48,688 bases of DNA, from NCBI GenBank assembly GCA_031417555.1, contig JANOVV010000016.1, forward strand, positions 1 to 48,688. The letters run 5' to 3'. A program made the translations under genes and the position numbers. This DNA is from JADKIH01 sp031417555 (GTDB lineage Bacteria > Bacteroidota > Bacteroidia > AKYH767-A > 2013-40CM-41-45). Under the pieces are notes generated by a model that worked only from the letters and a program-made list of their open reading frames with translations, made no database searches and had not been told where the DNA came from. Position 1 is the stretch's first letter, and every line of letters starts with the position of its first letter. Positions 18,041 to 26,361 of this stretch are shown in pieces.

Positions 18041-18131
18041 TCAAGAATCAAGAATCAAGAATCAAGAATCAAGAATCAAGAATCAAGAATCAAGAATCAA
18101 GAATCAAGAATCAAGAATCAAGAATCAAGAA
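18041..18131. repeat. Perfect tandem array, 13 copies of TCAAGAA
   Basis: A 7-bp unit repeated 13 times without error, in the convergent gap between manC (stop 18028) and fumC (stop 18201). There are no spacers, so this is not CRISPR. The unit is not in a coding frame. Single copies of AGAATCAAGAAT-like sequence occur in other gaps (near 7431 and 7946). Confidence 0.95.
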
Positions 18132-18200
18132 TTTAAAAAATTTAGGTGGGGTTTAGGGATTTTTTGAGATTATTTTATTTAGCAGGGGCAAAATTATATT

Positions 18201-19601
18201 TCAAATAATCTTTCCTACCATTTCTTCCGGCTTTACCCATTCATCGAATTGTTCGGGAGTAACATAGCCTAAATCAACGGCTGTTTGTTTTAAAGTCTTT
18301 CCTTGTTTGTGTGCTTTTTGTGCTATCTCGGCAGCTTTGTAATAACCGATTTTTGTATTCAGTGCTGTTACCAGCATTAAAGAGTTTTCTAAATTTTTTC
18401 TGATGTTCTCTTCGATAGGAGCAATTCCTTTGGCGCATTTATCATTGAAGGAAACACAAACATCACCAATAAGACGAGCGGAGTGAAGGAAATTATAAAT
18501 CATTACCGGTTTAAATACATTGAGTTCAAAATGACCGGTTGCACCGCCAATGTTTATGGCAACGTCGTTTCCTAAGACTTGAGCGGCAACCATAGTCATT
18601 GCTTCGCACTGTGTAGGATTTACTTTGCCGGGCATAATTGAAGAGCCCGGTTCATTATCCGGAATAAAAATTTCACCGATGCCACAACGAGGGCCCGATG
18701 AAAGCAATCGGATATCGTTGGCAATTTTCATCAACGAACAGGCAACCGTCTTCAATGCACCATGTGCTTCGACAATAGCATCGTGCGCTGCAAGAGCTTC
18801 AAATTTATTTTCTGCTGTGATGAATGGAAGTCCTGTTAGTTTTGCAATATGTTTAGCCACATTAACATCATAACCGGGAGGTGTATTGATTCCCGTACCA
18901 ACTGCGGTCCCGCCCAACGCTAATTCAGAAAGGTGAAGAAGTGTATGTTCGATCGCTCTTATTCCATGATCAAGTTGAGATACATAGCCACTGATCTCTT
19001 GTCCAAGTGTCAAAGGTGTTGCATCCATCAGATGTGTACGACCAATTTTTACGATATGCATAAAGTCTTTCGATTTTTGCTTCAACGTATCACGCAACAT
19101 TTTCAATCCCGGTAATGTTACTTCATGCAAAGATTGATAAGCGGCAATGTGCATGGCGGTAGGAAAAGTATCGTTGGAAGATTGTGATTTGTTTACATCG
19201 TCATTGGGATGAATAATTTTTTTCTCATCTGTTAATTTTCCGCCGCTGATGACATGAGCTCGATAGGCAATAACTTCATTCACATTCATATTTGATTGCG
19301 TACCGGATCCGGTCTGCCAAACAACCAGCGGGAATTCATCATTCAGTTTTCCGGCGAGAATTTCGTCACATACTTTAGAAATGAGTTCGACTTTGTCTTT
19401 CGAAATAACGCCGGCATCGAGATTTGTCAATGCTGCTGCTTTTTTTAAAATAGCAAAAGCGCGGATAATTTCTTTGGGCATGCGGTTAATGTCCTGGGCA
19501 ATCTTAAAATTTTCGATGGAGCGTTGCGTTTGTGCTCCCCAATAAACATTTGCAGGGACTTCTACTGTTCCCATTGTATCTTTTTCAATTCTGTTTTCCA
19601 T
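18201..19601 (-). CDS. fumC: Class II fumarate hydratase
   Basis: 466 aa, typical of class II fumarases. It hydrates fumarate to malate in the TCA cycle, without an iron-sulphur cluster. The family signature GSSIMPGKVNPTQCE lies at about residues 319-333, with SGSGTQSNMNVNEV-like (TGSGTQSNMNVNEV) and SSNDTFPTAMH upstream. It has its own -7 element at 19672-19679. A broken copy of its first 27 codons lies upstream at 20340-20420, beyond an inserted membrane-protein gene, which suggests a recombination event at the fumC 5' end. Confidence 0.96.
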   Translation of the reverse strand: MENRIEKDTMGTVEVPANVYWGAQTQRSIENFKIAQDINRMPKEIIRAFAILKKAAALTNLDAGVISKDKVELISKVCDEILAGKLNDEFPLVVWQTGSGTQSNMNVNEVIAYRAHVISGGKLTDEKKIIHPNDDVNKSQSSNDTFPTAMHIAAYQSLHEVTLPGLKMLRDTLKQKSKDFMHIVKIGRTHLMDATPLTLGQEISGYVSQLDHGIRAIEHTLLHLSELALGGTAVGTGINTPPGYDVNVAKHIAKLTGLPFITAENKFEALAAHDAIVEAHGALKTVACSLMKIANDIRLLSSGPRCGIGEIFIPDNEPGSSIMPGKVNPTQCEAMTMVAAQVLGNDVAINIGGATGHFELNVFKPVMIYNFLHSARLIGDVCVSFNDKCAKGIAPIEENIRKNLENSLMLVTALNTKIGYYKAAEIAQKAHKQGKTLKQTAVDLGYVTPEQFDEWVKPEEMVGKII

Positions 19602-19671
19602 GATAGGATGTTTATTTTCGCGTAGATTGTGCTAAGTTTAAGCAAAGTGCGTAAAGAAATATATTGAAAAG

Positions 19672-19679
19672 CAAAAGTA
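19672..19679 (-). promoter_or_regulatory. -7 element for fumC
   Basis: The minus strand reads TACTTTTG, matching TAnnTTTG, 70 bases upstream of the fumC ATG. It abuts the stop codon of the upstream 210-aa gene. Confidence 0.45.
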
Positions 19680-19680
19680 A

Positions 19681-20313
19681 TTAAATAAGTTCTCTTGCAC
19701 TTGAGATAGCCAATTCTTTTTCAAGGTTATTTATTGATTTATATCGCCAATAATCTAGTCGATTTCTGAATACCAGGAAACAAATAATGAGAGATAAGAT
19801 TCTATTTCCAATTAAAAGAAATACTAGTGAACTAACAAAAATAGCCACAGGTATTAACAAAACTGAATACACGCAATTATAATTAAATAGAAATTCCGGC
19901 TTACCGCCATTTCGATAAATATTTTTAACCCTTTCAAACAAATAATAATTGCCAATTGACGAGATAAAAATAAAAGGACCTACATCAAAATATGGTTTTA
20001 AAATATCTCCAATTTTATCCAATTCTATTTGCTTTGCCCAGCCTGTTAAATCAGCCAATTCAAATAGTAATAAAAATCCACAGAAATTCAAGCATAATAA
20101 AATAAATGCACCAAAAATAATTTCAATATACCAACTTAGACTACCAATTACTTTTAAAAATATCATAAAGAACACTATCATCACACAGGTATCGAGCCAA
20201 TAAAAAGCTACGATACGTTCAGGTTTGACGTCGAAAAAAACGACATATAAAATCGTCAGTGCATCGAAAATCAGGTTGTAAAAAACAAATCTTCTATTAA
20301 AAAATTTCTTCAA
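19681..20313 (-). CDS. Integral membrane protein of unknown function
   Basis: 210 aa with five or six hydrophobic segments (for example VIFKDALTILY-type start, MIVFFMIFLKVIG, IIFGAFILLCLNFCGFLLLF, VYSVLLIPVAIFVSSLVFLLI). The start is a TTG at 20313; the next in-frame ATG is about 45 codons in and would lose the first segment. The N-terminal pattern (FYWLDTCVMIVFFMIFLK) loosely recalls DUF6498 membrane proteins, at low confidence. It is AT-rich. It lies 14 bases downstream of the stop of a truncated fumC 5' copy on the same strand, so it may be expressed from that copied promoter. It appears to have been placed between an old fumC 5' end and the present fumC. Confidence 0.7.
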   Translation of the reverse strand: MKKFFNRRFVFYNLIFDALTILYVVFFDVKPERIVAFYWLDTCVMIVFFMIFLKVIGSLSWYIEIIFGAFILLCLNFCGFLLLFELADLTGWAKQIELDKIGDILKPYFDVGPFIFISSIGNYYLFERVKNIYRNGGKPEFLFNYNCVYSVLLIPVAIFVSSLVFLLIGNRILSLIICFLVFRNRLDYWRYKSINNLEKELAISSARELI

Positions 20314-20327
20314 AATTTATAGCTTTT

Positions 20328-20420
20328 TTATTTCGTGCAACGTTGCGTTTGTGCTCCCCAGTATACATTTGCCGGTACCTCTACGGTTCCCATTGTGTCT
20401 TTTTCGGTTCGGAATTGCAT
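20328..20420 (-). pseudogene. fumC: Truncated duplicate of the fumC 5' end
   Basis: Starting at the ATG complement 20418-20420, the minus strand encodes the fumC N-terminus. From residue 6 to 27 (EKDTMGTVEVPANVYWGAQT then QR) it is identical in protein to the intact fumC at 19601. It then leaves the match and stops at 20328-20330 after 30 residues. The nucleotide sequences differ at several synonymous positions (for example 20361-20410 against 19541-19590), so it is a diverged allele rather than a fresh duplication. Its upstream DNA (TAATTTCGCACC on the minus strand) resembles a -7 region. Confidence 0.88.
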
Positions 20421-20530
20421 GATGTAATGATTATAGGTGCGAAATTAATCATTTCAAATGAAGAGTTGTAAATCTATTTCAATCATTCATTAACAAAAGG
20501 ATTTTATTCCTATTTTAGCTATTCTTTACG

Positions 20531-23500
20531 ATGAAAGCTTTAATAAATTTTTCAATATTTATAATATATTTTTTTACACCTTTCTGCTTATTAGCACAAA
20601 GCAATGATTCTGTAGTTGTAAAACTATGCCAGTTTCAAATGGATCGTCCAAGTACAATTTGGAGTGATTATTCCCTCGAAACAGATTCTTTTCATAACCA
20701 AAAATTAGTCTATTCGATTTTAGAAAATCTGGGAAACACCCAATGGATAAAACAGGAATTTGAAAGTTATGATTATGATTCTGCCGGAAGAATATCCGAA
20801 AAAATATACTTTAGTTTTTCTAATATTAATTCTTGTTATAAATCAAATTATATATACGATACAATTAATAATAAAATTAAAATTGATTTTTATAAATGGG
20901 ATGGTGCAAATTGGATTATTAACCCTTATGCTACAACAATAAACGAATTAAGTTTTTCCGGGAAAGACTCTATTATTACTCGTTTTAGAGATTCTTCTAA
21001 CGTTTTTACGCCTTTTTACAGAACATTAAATAATTATAATTCTTTTGATAGTATTTCTCAAATAATAACTCAGAAATTTTCGAATGGAATATGGATAGAT
21101 TATGATAAAGATATATTTCATTATTACCCAATAAATTCCGGAACAAAAGTTATTGACTCACTTTATTCTTCGCAACGAGTTACTATTAACAAAAAAATTT
21201 ACGATCAAAATAATGACCTTGTTTTTCAAGGTTCAGGTAATTATTATTACAACGAAGGGAGTACTGTTTATTCCTATACCTGTAACCATCAATTAACGAC
21301 AAGGCTTTATATATGGCCAAGCTCGATGGGAGGAATTTGGGATTTTGATAGTATCGTTTATAATTCATCGTGTCACCCGGAAATTGAATTCCAAGATTAT
21401 TCAACATCACATTATTTTAGTAAAAAAAGGATTTTGTATAAATATCCGACAGAAACTAATTTATGGACCTATTTGCCAGACTCATCTTATTTCTGTTCGG
21501 GTGATAAAGCTAATCCTGAAATTAAAATTCATGGTGGGGTTCAGCCATATCACATTTTGTGGAGCCCTTCAACCGGATTGTCGAATGATACAATTGCAAA
21601 TCCTGATTTCACTCCATCTGTACCGACAGATTATTCAGTTTCTGTTACAGATGCAAATGGAACAACCATTTCTAAACTAATTCATGTTGAACCGAAACCT
21701 GTTCCAGTTGCTTATTTACATATTCAAAGTGTTGATACAATTTCATCATGTAATTCATCTTTAATTTTAGTCGATAGTATTCAAGGTGCATTTACCAAAT
21801 GGTGGTATAATGGGGATGAACTCAATAATTATAAACCATATTTTACAGCTAGAAAAAACGGAATCTATATTGTAAAAACAGAGAATACTTTTGGATGCAG
21901 CTTTTATGATACTATAGTTGTAAATTCATTAAATCATCCGCAACCTGAAATTCAAATTTCCAAAATATGCAATCAACTTGTTGCTATTGTTCTACATGCA
22001 GATTCTTTTCAATGGTTTAATTATTCCGGACCCATACCTGGCCAGACGAATGCAGCATTGAATACGGATCATTATGACTCTTATCGTGTTGAAGTTGTAG
22101 ATTCTTTTGGTTGCAAAGTTTATTCTAATTGGAATAATTTTCAACCATATTTTTTAAGTTTACAAAAAACAAATTCTTGTTTTGATAGTTGCAATGGAAC
22201 AATTCGTGCAATTGTTTATGATCTTCAATTACCAATAACATATTCCTGGTCAACAGGCGAAACAACAAGCTCAATTCAAAATCTTTGCCCTGGAATTTAT
22301 ATTTGCACTATAACAGATTCCATCGGATGTATTATTACAGACACCATAGAAATAGAAGAATTCAACCGTCGAATTGTAAATATTGTTTCTACAACTATAA
22401 TCGATACACTGGTTTGCAATGGCATGGCTGTAGTTACACAACCATCATTTCAAAATTTAATTTCAAATTATTTATGGGACAATGGGTCTACAAATTTCTA
22501 TTCTGATTCATTGTGTTTCGGTTGGAATAACGTTTTAACAATTGACAATAACGGATGTGCTCAAAAAGATTCTGTTTATGTCAATTTCAATTCTAATTTA
22601 CCGCCTTGCAGTTTACGTGATTCAATTCGAATTCCAAATTGCCTGCGGCCGTGTTGGAATAGTATTATGGTTCAAATTAAAAGTGGCGTTCGCCCTGCAA
22701 CATTTTTCTGGACAGATCCGGTAATCCCGAATTGGTTCAATAGATTTGATACAATTATTACTAATTTATGCGAAGGCGATTATCATTGTATTATGATTGA
22801 TGCAAATGGTTGTTCAGATTCAATTACTGAGCATATTTCTGATTTGCCGTTTAAACCTGAAGTTAATATACTGTTCTACGACCCGGCAAATCCTTGTCAA
22901 ACACTTGTGGAAGTCTCTCTACCCCAGTATACACCCTCATCAATATTATGGTGCAATGATTCAACAGGATATACTACAAAACTTTGTCCGGGAGATTGTT
23001 ACATTTTAATTAATCCTAATTATGGTTGCAGTATTCCCATTCCAATTACCATAGACCCGCCAAAATGTAGTGCTTTTGTCAATGTAAATGAAATATCATG
23101 TACTGGTTTTTGCGATGCGAAATTAAAAGTAATCGGTGTAGGTGTGCCCCCATTTAGTTTTATGTGGAATACCAATGATACATCACAATTAATAGAGAAT
23201 CTCTGTCCCGGAACATATTCAGTTATCTTTAAAGATGATAGTACGTGTACTGACACCGTTACAATTGAACTCATAGACCCTCCGGTTTTGTCTGCCATTT
23301 TTTCTACAACATATAATTGTTATGAAAGCTGCAGCACACAAGCTTTTATTTCCGGTGGCGTACCTCCCTATTCAATAACATGGTGCGACACAATCAATAC
23401 AACATTATTAAAAGAATGTATAGATAGTTGTGATGTTTCGATTATTGATAGCCGAGGCTGTGAAATTTCAGATATCATAACACAGGAACATTTGACACCA

Positions 23501-24001
23501 TTAAACATTTCAGCTGAAATAAAAAATTCGTCCTGCGAAAATTGCTTAGACGGTGTAATTCGTTTAACTGCATCAGGAGGTGTTCTACCTTATCACTATT
23601 ACCAGGGACCACCAATTGAATGGATTGCTGGTGATAGTGTTTTCAATTTGCCTCCGGGAATTTATCAGGTATGTGTTTCGGATGAAAAAGGTTGTACTAC
23701 TTGCATGAAAGCAAGAGTTAATGCAGATGGTGGGCCTAATTCACAACCATCAGGAAATATAGTTATTTTTGAAAGCATATCTGCAAATTCTACTATTGTT
23801 AATATTAAAAACGCCCCTGCCGGAAAACAATTGTGGTATTCTGTTTATGATATTACCGGGCGGTTAATCAAAAATGAAAAATTCTATCATCACCAATTTG
23901 AAATAATGGCTGATGAATTTAATGCCGGAATTTATTTTTTTAGGATAGAAACTCAAAGTGATATTTTAGGAAAAGGTAAATTAATTTTTTTAAAAAAGTA
24001 A
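20531..24001 (+). CDS. Large cysteine-rich SprB-like secreted protein, probable T9SS cargo
   Basis: 1156 aa with signal peptide MKALINFSIFIIYFFTPFCLLAQ. The first 330 residues are tyrosine/asparagine-rich and unassigned. About 340-400 resemble an Ig/PKD-like gliding-protein domain (SPSTGLSNDTIANPDFTPSVPTDYSV). From about 549 to 1050 there are around six SprB-like repeats of the type C..C.G ... W..G ... LCPGxY..., with LCPG/LCEG/LPPG near residues 584, 745, 817, 891 and 1039. The C-terminus from about 1085 (LWYSVYDITGRLI ... NAGIYFFRIE) fits a type A T9SS sorting domain, though it lacks the YPNP opening. SprB-type proteins are surface adhesins moved or displayed by the gliding/T9SS apparatus. 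The protein is unusually rich in paired cysteines. Confidence 0.85.
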   Translation: MKALINFSIFIIYFFTPFCLLAQSNDSVVVKLCQFQMDRPSTIWSDYSLETDSFHNQKLVYSILENLGNTQWIKQEFESYDYDSAGRISEKIYFSFSNINSCYKSNYIYDTINNKIKIDFYKWDGANWIINPYATTINELSFSGKDSIITRFRDSSNVFTPFYRTLNNYNSFDSISQIITQKFSNGIWIDYDKDIFHYYPINSGTKVIDSLYSSQRVTINKKIYDQNNDLVFQGSGNYYYNEGSTVYSYTCNHQLTTRLYIWPSSMGGIWDFDSIVYNSSCHPEIEFQDYSTSHYFSKKRILYKYPTETNLWTYLPDSSYFCSGDKANPEIKIHGGVQPYHILWSPSTGLSNDTIANPDFTPSVPTDYSVSVTDANGTTISKLIHVEPKPVPVAYLHIQSVDTISSCNSSLILVDSIQGAFTKWWYNGDELNNYKPYFTARKNGIYIVKTENTFGCSFYDTIVVNSLNHPQPEIQISKICNQLVAIVLHADSFQWFNYSGPIPGQTNAALNTDHYDSYRVEVVDSFGCKVYSNWNNFQPYFLSLQKTNSCFDSCNGTIRAIVYDLQLPITYSWSTGETTSSIQNLCPGIYICTITDSIGCIITDTIEIEEFNRRIVNIVSTTIIDTLVCNGMAVVTQPSFQNLISNYLWDNGSTNFYSDSLCFGWNNVLTIDNNGCAQKDSVYVNFNSNLPPCSLRDSIRIPNCLRPCWNSIMVQIKSGVRPATFFWTDPVIPNWFNRFDTIITNLCEGDYHCIMIDANGCSDSITEHISDLPFKPEVNILFYDPANPCQTLVEVSLPQYTPSSILWCNDSTGYTTKLCPGDCYILINPNYGCSIPIPITIDPPKCSAFVNVNEISCTGFCDAKLKVIGVGVPPFSFMWNTNDTSQLIENLCPGTYSVIFKDDSTCTDTVTIELIDPPVLSAIFSTTYNCYESCSTQAFISGGVPPYSITWCDTINTTLLKECIDSCDVSIIDSRGCEISDIITQEHLTPLNISAEIKNSSCENCLDGVIRLTASGGVLPYHYYQGPPIEWIAGDSVFNLPPGIYQVCVSDEKGCTTCMKARVNADGGPNSQPSGNIVIFESISANSTIVNIKNAPAGKQLWYSVYDITGRLIKNEKFYHHQFEIMADEFNAGIYFFRIETQSDILGKGKLIFLKK

Positions 24002-24021
24002 AAATACTGTTTTGATGTTTT

Positions 24022-24354
24022 TCAAGACATTTTTCGCAACCTTTCTAATAACTCCGGAAGAAATAATTCTTTAATCTGCCAGACTATTTCATAATCAATG
24101 CCTATATAGTCATGAATGATTCGGTTTCTAAAACCCCGGATTCTATGCCAATCAATATCAGGAAATTTTTATCTAAAGTCTTCAGGAAGCCTAGTAGCTG
24201 CTTCGCCAATAATTTCGAAATTCCTGACTACTGCATCTACAGTTTTATCATCTGCAATAAAACTCTCAAAGGAAAGATTATTTGTATAGGCCAGTATTTT
24301 ATTACCGCTATTAATAATATCGTCAACTAAGAGTTCTGCTCGTCTTTTAGACAT
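24022..24354 (-). pseudogene. hepT: HEPN-domain toxin HepT, interrupted by an in-frame stop
   Basis: Reading from the ATG complement at 24352-24354 gives 61 residues of a HepT/DUF86 protein (SKRRAELLVDDIINSGNKIL ... IGEAATRLPEDFR). A TAA at 24169-24171 interrupts it, then 48 more residues follow in the same frame (KFPDIDWHRIRGFRNRII, HDYIGIDY ... LLERLRKMS) and a TGA at 24022. Counting the stop, the frame is 110 codons, normal for HepT. The catalytic motif RX4HXY (R76, H81, Y83) lies after the stop, so the truncated product lacks the RNase site. No frameshift is needed to rejoin it. The start overlaps mntA by 8 bases. It may be an inactivated toxin or, less likely, one rescued by readthrough. 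Confidence 0.88.
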
Positions 24355-24640
24355 AAATTATTTCCGGTTCAATTTGCTGAAAATATTTAATCTTGATACC
24401 ATTCTTAGAAACGAGATCCACTTTCTTTTTTAATTCCTTTTCAATCAAATCGGCCAGATCAATAAATTCAATCCCTATAGGCTTGCTGAAATCTACAATA
24501 ATATCAATATCACTTGAAACAGGTGAATAATCGTCACGAACTATTGAACCAAAAAGTCCTATTGAACTAATATGGTATTTTTTAATCAAAAAAGGTTTTA
24601 ATTCTTGAAGAGTGTTTTTTATTTCTGATAAATGGGACAT
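24347..24640 (-). CDS. mntA: MNT-domain nucleotidyltransferase antitoxin
   Basis: 97 aa with the minimal nucleotidyltransferase motif GLFGSIVRDDYSPVSSDIDI, that is GSxxRxDxxxxSDxDI, near residues 29-48. In MNT-HEPN modules this protein neutralises the HEPN RNase by modifying the tyrosine of its RX4HXY motif. It overlaps the hepT start by 8 bases, the standard arrangement. The antitoxin looks intact, while the toxin carries a stop codon. A selfish TA module that has lost its toxin is the simplest reading. Confidence 0.88.
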   Translation of the reverse strand: MSHLSEIKNTLQELKPFLIKKYHISSIGLFGSIVRDDYSPVSSDIDIIVDFSKPIGIEFIDLADLIEKELKKKVDLVSKNGIKIKYFQQIEPEIIYV

Positions 24641-24751
24641 AATACAAATATATATGAAAGTTTATAATGACCAAAGCCGCTTATGATAATATATTTCACA
24701 ACTTTTACTATGGCCTATATTCTAGTATTAATAAATTTTCACTCTTCAATT

Positions 24752-25096
24752 TTAAATAATCTCCAACACCCTCTCCACCGGCCTGCCAATAATCGCTTTC
24801 CCATCTTTCACAAATATTGGCCGTTCGATAAGAATTGGATTTTTATGAAGTATCTTTATCCATTCAGAATTTGAGATTTTCTTGCCTTCATACTTTTCTT
24901 TATACAACTTTTCTTTTTTACGTACGAGATCCTCCGCTTTCATTCCAAGCATTTTCAAAATTTCTTTGATGTCTTTTTCCGTTGGGACTTTTACTAAATA
25001 CTCGATAAGTTCGTAATCTTCATCAGTGTTTTCCTTCAATAAAGAAAGCGCTGTGCGACAGGTGCTGCAGGTGGGTTTGAAATATACTTTTAACAT
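24752..25096 (-). CDS. ArsC/Spx-family thioredoxin-fold protein
   Basis: 114 aa, the usual length of ArsC-like proteins. It has an N-terminal CxxC (C10-S-T-C13 in YFKPTCSTCRTAL) and the family pattern DIKEILKMLGMKAEDLVRKK ... LHKNPILIERPIFVKDGKAIIGRP. ArsC uses one N-terminal cysteine and downstream arginines with glutaredoxin; here the NPILIERPI segment is conserved. No other arsenic genes are adjacent, so arsenate reduction is unproven; a YffB/Spx-like redox role is equally possible. Cytoplasmic. Confidence 0.85.
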   Translation of the reverse strand: MLKVYFKPTCSTCRTALSLLKENTDEDYELIEYLVKVPTEKDIKEILKMLGMKAEDLVRKKEKLYKEKYEGKKISNSEWIKILHKNPILIERPIFVKDGKAIIGRPVERVLEII

Positions 25097-25129
25097 TGTG
25101 TTTGTTCCTTAAAAGAAAAGATCAATAAT

Positions 25130-25708
25130 TTAATTAATATTTTTTCTTATGATAATAGTATCTGGCTGTTCCTCCTTGCCGAATTTGTCACTACCGTTTA
25201 ATGGAACATACGTCTTTACATAAGTTGTATCATATCTGATTGTTCGTATTGTATCACTCTTTCTGGCATGCCGATTATTTAAGATAATTGTATCTTTCTT
25301 GATATTATAATGATAGACTGTATCAGGAGTTGCGGAATCATTATTAAAAAAATCAATTTTATCAGGCACTAATGATCCTGAAAAATAAAAATAACATGTA
25401 ATTGCAATTATACCGATGATTATTACAGACATCAATCCTTTCCCAAAAAATCCTTTCCCATTGTGAGATGGCTTATATTTTTGATAACCATCGCTAGTTT
25501 CAATGTTTTGTTGTATTGTTTTCAATTGACTGGCCAATAATTGCCGCCCTGCAAATTTTATAACTTCAAGTGATTTTATATGGGAATTTACCTCGGCAGC
25601 AAATTCCTGATCTTTCAACCTTGAATTAAAAGCCAACAACTCATCAGAAGATAGTTCTTTTCTGATGTAACGATCTATTAATTCAATATCATCGAGGGAA
25701 AAATTCAT
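25130..25708 (-). CDS. Probable membrane anti-sigma factor
   Basis: 192 aa. The N-terminal cytoplasmic part begins MNFSLDDIELIDRYIRKELS and continues ELLAFNSRLKDQEFAAEV, the helical pattern of Bacteroidota anti-sigma N-termini. A single membrane segment lies at about 91-109 (LMSVIIIGIIAITCYFYF). The C-terminal 80 residues are periplasmic and rich in DT/TI repeats. Its start overlaps the stop of the ECF sigma gene by 4 bases, so the two are coupled. It probably sequesters that sigma factor at the inner membrane until an envelope signal arrives. Assignment is mainly by context and topology. Confidence 0.75.
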   Translation of the reverse strand: MNFSLDDIELIDRYIRKELSSDELLAFNSRLKDQEFAAEVNSHIKSLEVIKFAGRQLLASQLKTIQQNIETSDGYQKYKPSHNGKGFFGKGLMSVIIIGIIAITCYFYFSGSLVPDKIDFFNNDSATPDTVYHYNIKKDTIILNNRHARKSDTIRTIRYDTTYVKTYVPLNGSDKFGKEEQPDTIIIRKNIN

Positions 25709-26244
25709 TGTGATTTCTCCTTAACCATTTTTTTCAATCGCTGAATGCATTTATATTTTTGATTCTTTGCCGAATCAGCATTCGAATAATCTAATTCACT
25801 GCAAATTTCGTTCATCGATTTTTTCAGGTAATAAAAGTGAATCAGCAATTTCCTGCACGCCTCACCAATTTCTTTTAACCATTGCTGAATATCTCCTAAC
25901 AACAGGTTTTCCGGTTCTTCTTCCAAAATTATATAATCTTCGAAATTTGAAAATGACACCTGCCGTTTTTTAATTTTTAATTTCTTCAGCCATTGATTGC
26001 GAGCGATTGAATAGATAAACGTCTTCATCGAACATGAAAGAATAAACTTACCATCACGCAACTTCTCATAAATGATAATCACAACTTCCTGGAAAAGATC
26101 AGAAGCATCATCACTGGTGCCAGAGTTTTTCTCGACAAGGTTTTTTACCATCTGAAAGTATCTCTTATATAAAAACCCAAATGCGTTGGAGTCAGCATTT
26201 GATAGTTTTTCAACTAATTCGATATCGGAATAGTTCTCAGCCAT
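25705..26244 (-). CDS. ECF-type RNA polymerase sigma factor
   Basis: 179 aa. Region 2 is visible as AFGFLYKRYFQMVKNLVEK ... ASDLFQEVVIIIYEKL ... MKTFIYSIARNQWLKKLK. Region 4 is visible as LLIHFYYLKKSMNEICSELD, then YSNADSAKNQKYKCIQRLKK. Both are typical of ECF sigma factors of Bacteroidota. It directs RNA polymerase to alternative promoters. It is co-translated with the anti-sigma gene downstream and divergent from the lipoprotein gene at 26362. The shared gap contains two oppositely facing GGTTACCT elements, which could be its autoregulated promoters. Confidence 0.88.
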   Translation of the reverse strand: MAENYSDIELVEKLSNADSNAFGFLYKRYFQMVKNLVEKNSGTSDDASDLFQEVVIIIYEKLRDGKFILSCSMKTFIYSIARNQWLKKLKIKKRQVSFSNFEDYIILEEEPENLLLGDIQQWLKEIGEACRKLLIHFYYLKKSMNEICSELDYSNADSAKNQKYKCIQRLKKMVKEKSQ

Positions 26245-26269
26245 TTTGCTTAATACCTGTTTGCGATAA

Positions 26270-26322
26270 AGGTAACCCTATTTTTTATTGACAAAAAAAT
26301 ATTTTTATATCATAGGTTACCT
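26270..26322. promoter_or_regulatory. Divergent regulatory region with two facing GGTTACCT elements
   Basis: GGTTACCT occurs at 26315-26322 on the plus strand and at 26270-26277 on the minus strand, one facing each divergent gene. The copies lie 39 bases before the lipoprotein ATG and 25 bases before the sigma-factor ATG. The 37-base AT-rich spacer between them has runs of A and T. They may be ECF-dependent promoter elements or half-sites of a regulator. Confidence 0.45.
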
Positions 26323-26361
26323 ACTAAAAAAAGCGGTATAAACATAAAAAATCAAATAAAC

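Noticed and set aside
18041..18131. Possible CRISPR array
   Set aside because: The repeat units are 7 bp and contiguous; there are no spacers and no cas genes in the window.
24112..24330. Plus-strand ORF over hepT
   Set aside because: It is antisense to clear HEPN coding sequence and has no family pattern.
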